From contig CAMVBO010000033.1 of the NCBI GenBank assembly GCA_947165745.1, forward strand, positions 1 through 9,613: 9,613 bases of DNA. Reading direction: 5' to 3'. The notes beneath the pieces were generated by a model. That model had not been told where the DNA came from, made no database searches, and worked only from the letters and a program-made list of their open reading frames with translations. Source of the DNA: an uncultured Clostridia bacterium (GTDB taxonomy: Bacteria > Bacillota_A > Clostridia > Christensenellales > Aristaeellaceae). Shown one piece after another: positions 6,601 to 9,613 of the stretch. A program made the translations under genes and the position numbers. Within the stretch, counting starts at the first letter, position 1, and the number at the start of each line of letters is the position of its first letter.

Positions 6601-9600
6601 GTGTCCTCGGTGGACAGTGGCAACCTGGCGGCGGCGCTGCTGCTGTGCGCAAGCGTCGGGGAGGCGGGGGAGACCCTCGCCCCGCGGATGCGGGCGCTGG
6701 CCGAGGGGATGGATTTTTCCGCCCTGTACGACGATGAAAAGGAGCTGTTCGCCATCGGTTTGGACGGCGAGACGGGCAGGCTGGGCCAGTCCCACTACGA
6801 CCTGCTGGCCTCGGAATCGCGGATACTGAGCTATGTGGCCATGATGCTCGGCCAAATTCCGGTCCGGCACTGGAACCGGCTCGGACGGCCATGCGCCAGG
6901 GTGGCGGGCGGCGCGTGTTTGCTGTCCTGGAGCGGCACGATGTTTGAGTACCTGATGCCCGCGCTGTTCATGGACGCCCCGGAGGAAACGCTGCTGGGCG
7001 AGAGCCAGCGCACGGCGGTGGCGGCGCAGGCAGCCCTCGGGAAGCGGCTGGGTCGCCCGTGGGGCGTGTCGGAATCGGGCTACAGCGCCCTGGACGGGGC
7101 GCTCAACTACCAGTACAGGGCCTTTGGACTGCCCGAGCTATCCATGAGCGGGGAGAGCGAGGCCGGGGTGGTCGCGCCCTATGCGGCGGCGCTGGCGGCG
7201 ATGATCGCGCCGCGCGCCGCCGCAGAAAACCTGCGTCGCATGGAGGACATGGGCTGGCGGGGCGCCTGGGGCTTTTACGAGGCGGCGGACTACCGTCGCT
7301 CCGGCGACGACGGCGCGCCGACCCTGGTGAAGAGCCACATGGCCCACCACCAGGGCATGGCCCTCTGCGCGCTGTGCAACGTGCTGACGGAAAACTCCCT
7401 GCGGCGGGACTTCATGGCCATGCCCCGGGCCAGGGCGCTGTCGCTGCTCTTGCAGGAGCGCCGCTGCGACGCGCCGAGGCCGCGCCGCGCGGAGAGGAGC
7501 CGTCGCGCCGAAGAATCCGGGCCGAGATTTGCCCGCGTAGCGGGAAGCGGCGCGGTGCCCCAAACGCAGCTCCTTTATGGCGCGGGCGCGACGGCGTTGT
7601 ATACCTCCGACGGCGCGGCGCACTACCGGCGCTTCGGTGTGGACGCCACCCGCTTTCACGGGGATTTGCAGCGCCGAGCGGACCGCGCCTGCGTGCACCT
7701 TCGGGATGAGGACAGCGGCGCGTTCGTGGTGCTGGGCGGGGCAGGCAGCCGCACGGGATTTGAGCCGGGCGTCGTCCAGAGCGTGACCCGGCTGGGCCGC
7801 GTGGAAGCGGCGCTGGCCATGGGGGTTTCGCCGGAGGACGGCACGCTTTTGAGGGTGATCGAACTGCGCAACCGGGGCGAACGGCCCGCGCAGCTTTCGC
7901 TGACGGACGTGGTTCCCGTGGCGCTGGCCCGCCCGGAGGACTACGAGGCCCATCCGGCCTTTCAAAACATGTTTGTGGAGAGCGCCTGCCTGGGGGACGG
8001 GACGCTGGTGTTTCGCCGCCGCCCCGGCAGCCGGGGCGCGGACGGCCCGAAGCTCGGGCACCTGCTGGCGGCGGAGGGTGACGTTGAATATGAGACGGAT
8101 TATGAAAAGCTGGTCGGCCGGGAGGGCGACAGCGGCGCGCCCGGCGGCGTTGCCGCGCGACTGACTGGCAGCCTCGGCGCGACGCTGAACCCGGTGAGCG
8201 CCCTGCGGGCAACCGTTGAGCTGGCCCCGGGCGCGCGGGCAAAGATTTGCACGGCGCTGGCGCTGCTGGAAGCGGGGGCGTCCGCCGGGGCCTGGGCAGG
8301 GCGCTGGCGTCAGCCGGGCCAGCCGGAGCGGGCGCTGCGGCTGGCGGGGGGACAGGCACGGGCAATGGCGAGCTTTCTCGGCCTGAACGCCGGTCATTGT
8401 CACGCGCTGCAGCGCTTCGCGGCGCTGCTGGTGGACGGGCGGCTGGCGGCCCAGGCGCGGGCGCTTCGCCCGGGCGAAGGCGCTGTGAACCGTCGAGCGC
8501 TTTGGCCGCTGGGCCTCTCCGGCGAGGGGCCGATGCTGGCCATGTCGGTCAAGACGGAAGCGGAGGCGGGGGCCGCCCGGGAGCTGATCCGCGCCCACGG
8601 ATTCTATCGCGCGGCGGGGCTGAAGGCGGACCTCGTCCTGCTGGACGACGGCGAAGGTGGCTATGCCCGGCCCGTCCGGGACGCCTTGGAAGCGCTGATC
8701 GCCGCCGGTTCGTTGAATAACCATCGAGGCCAGGCGGGCGGCGTGTGGCTGCTGGAGGGCGGACAGCTGTCCGCAGAGCAGCGGCGGGCCATCGAGCGCG
8801 GGGCCTCGGCGGTGTTCGACGGTTCCCGGGACTTCTATGCCCAGCTGCACGAACGGCTTTCCCGCCTGGAGGGCCCGCTTGCGCAGCCGGTCAGGCCGTT
8901 GCTCACCGGCGCGTCCACGCTGAAAACCGGCGAGCGGCGCTTCGACAACGGCATCGGCGGGTTCCTGCCGGAGGGCGGGTACGAGATCGACGCCCGTTCC
9001 GGAGCCCTGCCGCCCGCGCCCTGGTGCGACATCCTGGCCAACGACGCGGCGGGCCTGCTGCTCACGGAGAGAGGCGGCGGGTTCTTCTGGGCGAACAACA
9101 GCCGCATGGGGCGGCTCACCCCCTGGACGGGCGACGCCCTGGACGAGGGCTGGGGGATCGCGCTCTGGCTGGTGAACGGGCGGGGCGAAACGCTCTCGCT
9201 GCTGCCGGGCAAGCGGCCCGCGATGCCCTTTCGCGCGCGCTATGGCGCGGGCTCGGTTTCCTATGCCTTTGAGACCCGGCGCATCTCTGGCGAGGCGCGC
9301 TTTTCCATGAACGGCTGTCTGCCCGAGGTGAATATCGATATCGCCATCGAGAACCGGGCACTGCGGGACGGGGAATACAGGCTGCTGGCCGGCGTGGATT
9401 GGCTGATGGGCGAGCATGCCTGGGACGCGGCGCTGCTGAACACCTGGCACGAGGGCGGGGCCTGCTTCGCCACCGGCGCGATGGCCGGGGTGGGCTGGCT
9501 CGCCGCGCCGGAGGCCGCCGCCCAAGGCGGCCCGGGCCGCCTGGCGCTGCTGGCGGGGGACGCTGCCGCGCCCGCGCGGGGCGAAGGCTGGTCGCCGTGG

Positions 9601-9613
9601 GTGCCGCTCGCGG
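3631..9613 (+). CDS. Cyclic beta-1,2-glucan synthase, NdvB/ChvB type (partial, runs off right edge)
   Basis: A membrane enzyme of this family polymerises glucose from UDP-glucose into beta-1,2-glucan, cyclises it and trims it. All 1994 visible codons are open. Residues 1-350 are helical, with the family segments MTMAELWAAPM, LNWQRCFEALSWVEQALRRD and PAGTYPRMD; 352-395 hold two membrane helices. The GT84 domain (about 415-715) shows LLLGDFAD (456-463), WMGRDRKRG (511-519), the metal/UDP DAD at 559-561, HPLNRP (578-583), SHDLIEG (663-669) and RRHRWTRGDW (696-705). More membrane helices lie near 735-760 and 834-866. The cyclising GH189/glycoamylase domain (about 890-1265) shows RTSPTNI, DLLASESR (1057-1064), LLSWSGTMFEYL, WGVSESGY (1144-1151), GFYEA and SHMAHHQGM. 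Two GH94-type beta-sandwiches follow (about 1311-1550 and 1765 onward; FDNGIGGF, PAPW, RLTPW). The catalytic GH94 barrel lies outside; full length is perhaps 2600-2800 residues. The first 100 residues are diverged. Confidence 0.95.
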   Translation, partial: MDLNSVSNPMHIDSRDAAMIRRLAEDAAPSGEARLGLERRGRVRLERLLRRAEALSGVENESLDRLKREARLILSCAGEASRNGGKLPSRQGKPRVEALMTRLIDGGDRPVSRERLLGALSALDAARPMTMAELWAAPMAMKVALSRALVTTAASIVRRGDLCVQAARWVARGGRGRADDAPAFIEHALKRAAEDGAPEARSRLEARLARRGQSAEAAVREAQAAQAQDALRLENLLAARRMLEGLNWQRCFEALSWVEQALRRDPAGTYPRMDDDSRVALRAQLACIARRANLPEASVARHALDAARDGEGIRNGVCWWLYDDAGRRALLRRMDREKVRLRAMTPDPSGLGVMAVHIGLAALLTAGLAALAGRVWLAAPCALLAWTAAGMLIGRTYPKLFAPARLLKLEMETVPEDARTLVVMPVLLSAPARAEDVLDQLEALGCLESDENIEYLLLGDFADAPRRDMPGDEEILRRARTRIAAMNARAGREKYAFLHRSRAPLAVDGLWMGRDRKRGALTELNRLLLGEAGAEAAFGAEGAACGRLRGRFRYVLTLDADTRLLPGEARRLIGAMAHPLNRPGDGRGYAVLQPRMEPLPEACVNGFVRLFAGPGGLNAYPVSVSNLWQDLTGRGIYAGKGIYDVAAFHGRLDGALPEGRVLSHDLIEGALAGAGFAGDIAFYDGYPTSLTAFLRRRHRWTRGDWQLLPLMGHPRLSGADRFRMADNLVRSLNAPALLALFIGAVWGGNGGTLLAALIVNNLEPLLNPGARGRLWRRAAAQMAILPALAWNSLDAVGRTLWRVYGSRRRWMRGVTGAGAEGRGAGREAAWPGRIAAVAVLPGLLVPGWALGALGLAALFAIGPAWIHDMEQEPVGRAGRLPEAERRYLEEIAADTWRFFEATVPPEGAGLPPDNVQLDPPTGAVRRTSPTNIALYLLSCLSARRLGFIGVEEMRRRMAGTLDTLERLEKWRGHLYNWVDAETFAPLKPRYVSSVDSGNLAAALLLCASVGEAGETLAPRMRALAEGMDFSALYDDEKELFAIGLDGETGRLGQSHYDLLASESRILSYVAMMLGQIPVRHWNRLGRPCARVAGGACLLSWSGTMFEYLMPALFMDAPEETLLGESQRTAVAAQAALGKRLGRPWGVSESGYSALDGALNYQYRAFGLPELSMSGESEAGVVAPYAAALAAMIAPRAAAENLRRMEDMGWRGAWGFYEAADYRRSGDDGAPTLVKSHMAHHQGMALCALCNVLTENSLRRDFMAMPRARALSLLLQERRCDAPRPRRAERSRRAEESGPRFARVAGSGAVPQTQLLYGAGATALYTSDGAAHYRRFGVDATRFHGDLQRRADRACVHLRDEDSGAFVVLGGAGSRTGFEPGVVQSVTRLGRVEAALAMGVSPEDGTLLRVIELRNRGERPAQLSLTDVVPVALARPEDYEAHPAFQNMFVESACLGDGTLVFRRRPGSRGADGPKLGHLLAAEGDVEYETDYEKLVGREGDSGAPGGVAARLTGSLGATLNPVSALRATVELAPGARAKICTALALLEAGASAGAWAGRWRQPGQPERALRLAGGQARAMASFLGLNAGHCHALQRFAALLVDGRLAAQARALRPGEGAVNRRALWPLGLSGEGPMLAMSVKTEAEAGAARELIRAHGFYRAAGLKADLVLLDDGEGGYARPVRDALEALIAAGSLNNHRGQAGGVWLLEGGQLSAEQRRAIERGASAVFDGSRDFYAQLHERLSRLEGPLAQPVRPLLTGASTLKTGERRFDNGIGGFLPEGGYEIDARSGALPPAPWCDILANDAAGLLLTERGGGFFWANNSRMGRLTPWTGDALDEGWGIALWLVNGRGETLSLLPGKRPAMPFRARYGAGSVSYAFETRRISGEARFSMNGCLPEVNIDIAIENRALRDGEYRLLAGVDWLMGEHAWDAALLNTWHEGGACFATGAMAGVGWLAAPEAAAQGGPGRLALLAGDAAAPARGEGWSPWVPLA

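Noticed and set aside
5122..6870. A 582-codon open frame on the minus strand
   Set aside because: Same composition artefact opposite the GT84 and cyclase domains; no ribosome binding site or domain signal.
7138..9525. A 795-codon open frame on the minus strand inside the glucan synthase gene
   Set aside because: It is rich in Arg, Pro, His and Ala with no recognisable motif and lies opposite a frame full of family motifs. Long antisense frames are expected in very GC-rich coding DNA.

Overview
The window looks like a chromosomal segment from a GC-rich member of the Bacillota, most likely the Clostridia. Evidence for this: strong GGAGG-type ribosome binding sites, AT-rich sigma-A-like promoters standing out from very GC-rich coding DNA, and a coiled-coil protein with an SVPLTG-type N-terminus of a kind I know from clostridial rsmD loci. 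No species can be named from the sequence. I see no tRNA, rRNA, CRISPR array, insertion sequence or phage gene.

Layout. Positions 1-164 (minus strand) hold the N-terminus of a membrane-type protein that runs off the left edge. It is divergent from alr, an alanine racemase (347-1444). The 182 bp between them carry two back-to-back promoters whose -35 boxes are the same palindromic hexamer, TTGCAA. After alr comes an unrecognised multi-pass membrane protein (1490-2140), 45 bp downstream and probably in the same transcript. A new promoter (again TTGCAA, 17-bp spacer, TATAAT) precedes rsmD, a 16S rRNA guanine-N2 methyltransferase (2213-2779). An acidic coiled-coil protein (2874-3518) follows and ends at a long terminator-like hairpin.

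From 3631 to the right edge a single uninterrupted reading frame of 1994 codons encodes most of a giant cyclic beta-1,2-glucan synthase (NdvB/ChvB type). Visible in order are an alpha-helical N-terminal region, two transmembrane segments, a UDP-glucose-using GT84 glycosyltransferase domain, further membrane segments, a cyclising transglycosylase domain (GH189/'glycoamylase'), one GH94-type beta-sandwich, a linker, and a second GH94-type beta-sandwich. The window ends before the GH94 catalytic barrel. The gene has its own promoter and ribosome binding site and follows the hairpin, so it is probably a separate transcription unit.

How the genes relate. alr supplies D-alanine for peptidoglycan. 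rsmD modifies the small ribosomal subunit. The glucan synthase would build, cyclise and trim an exported beta-1,2-glucan at the membrane. No shared pathway links them in the sequence. The main points of interest are a full-architecture cyclic glucan synthase in a probable clostridium, the recurring TTGCAA -35 element, and the absence of coaD between rsmD and the coiled-coil gene.
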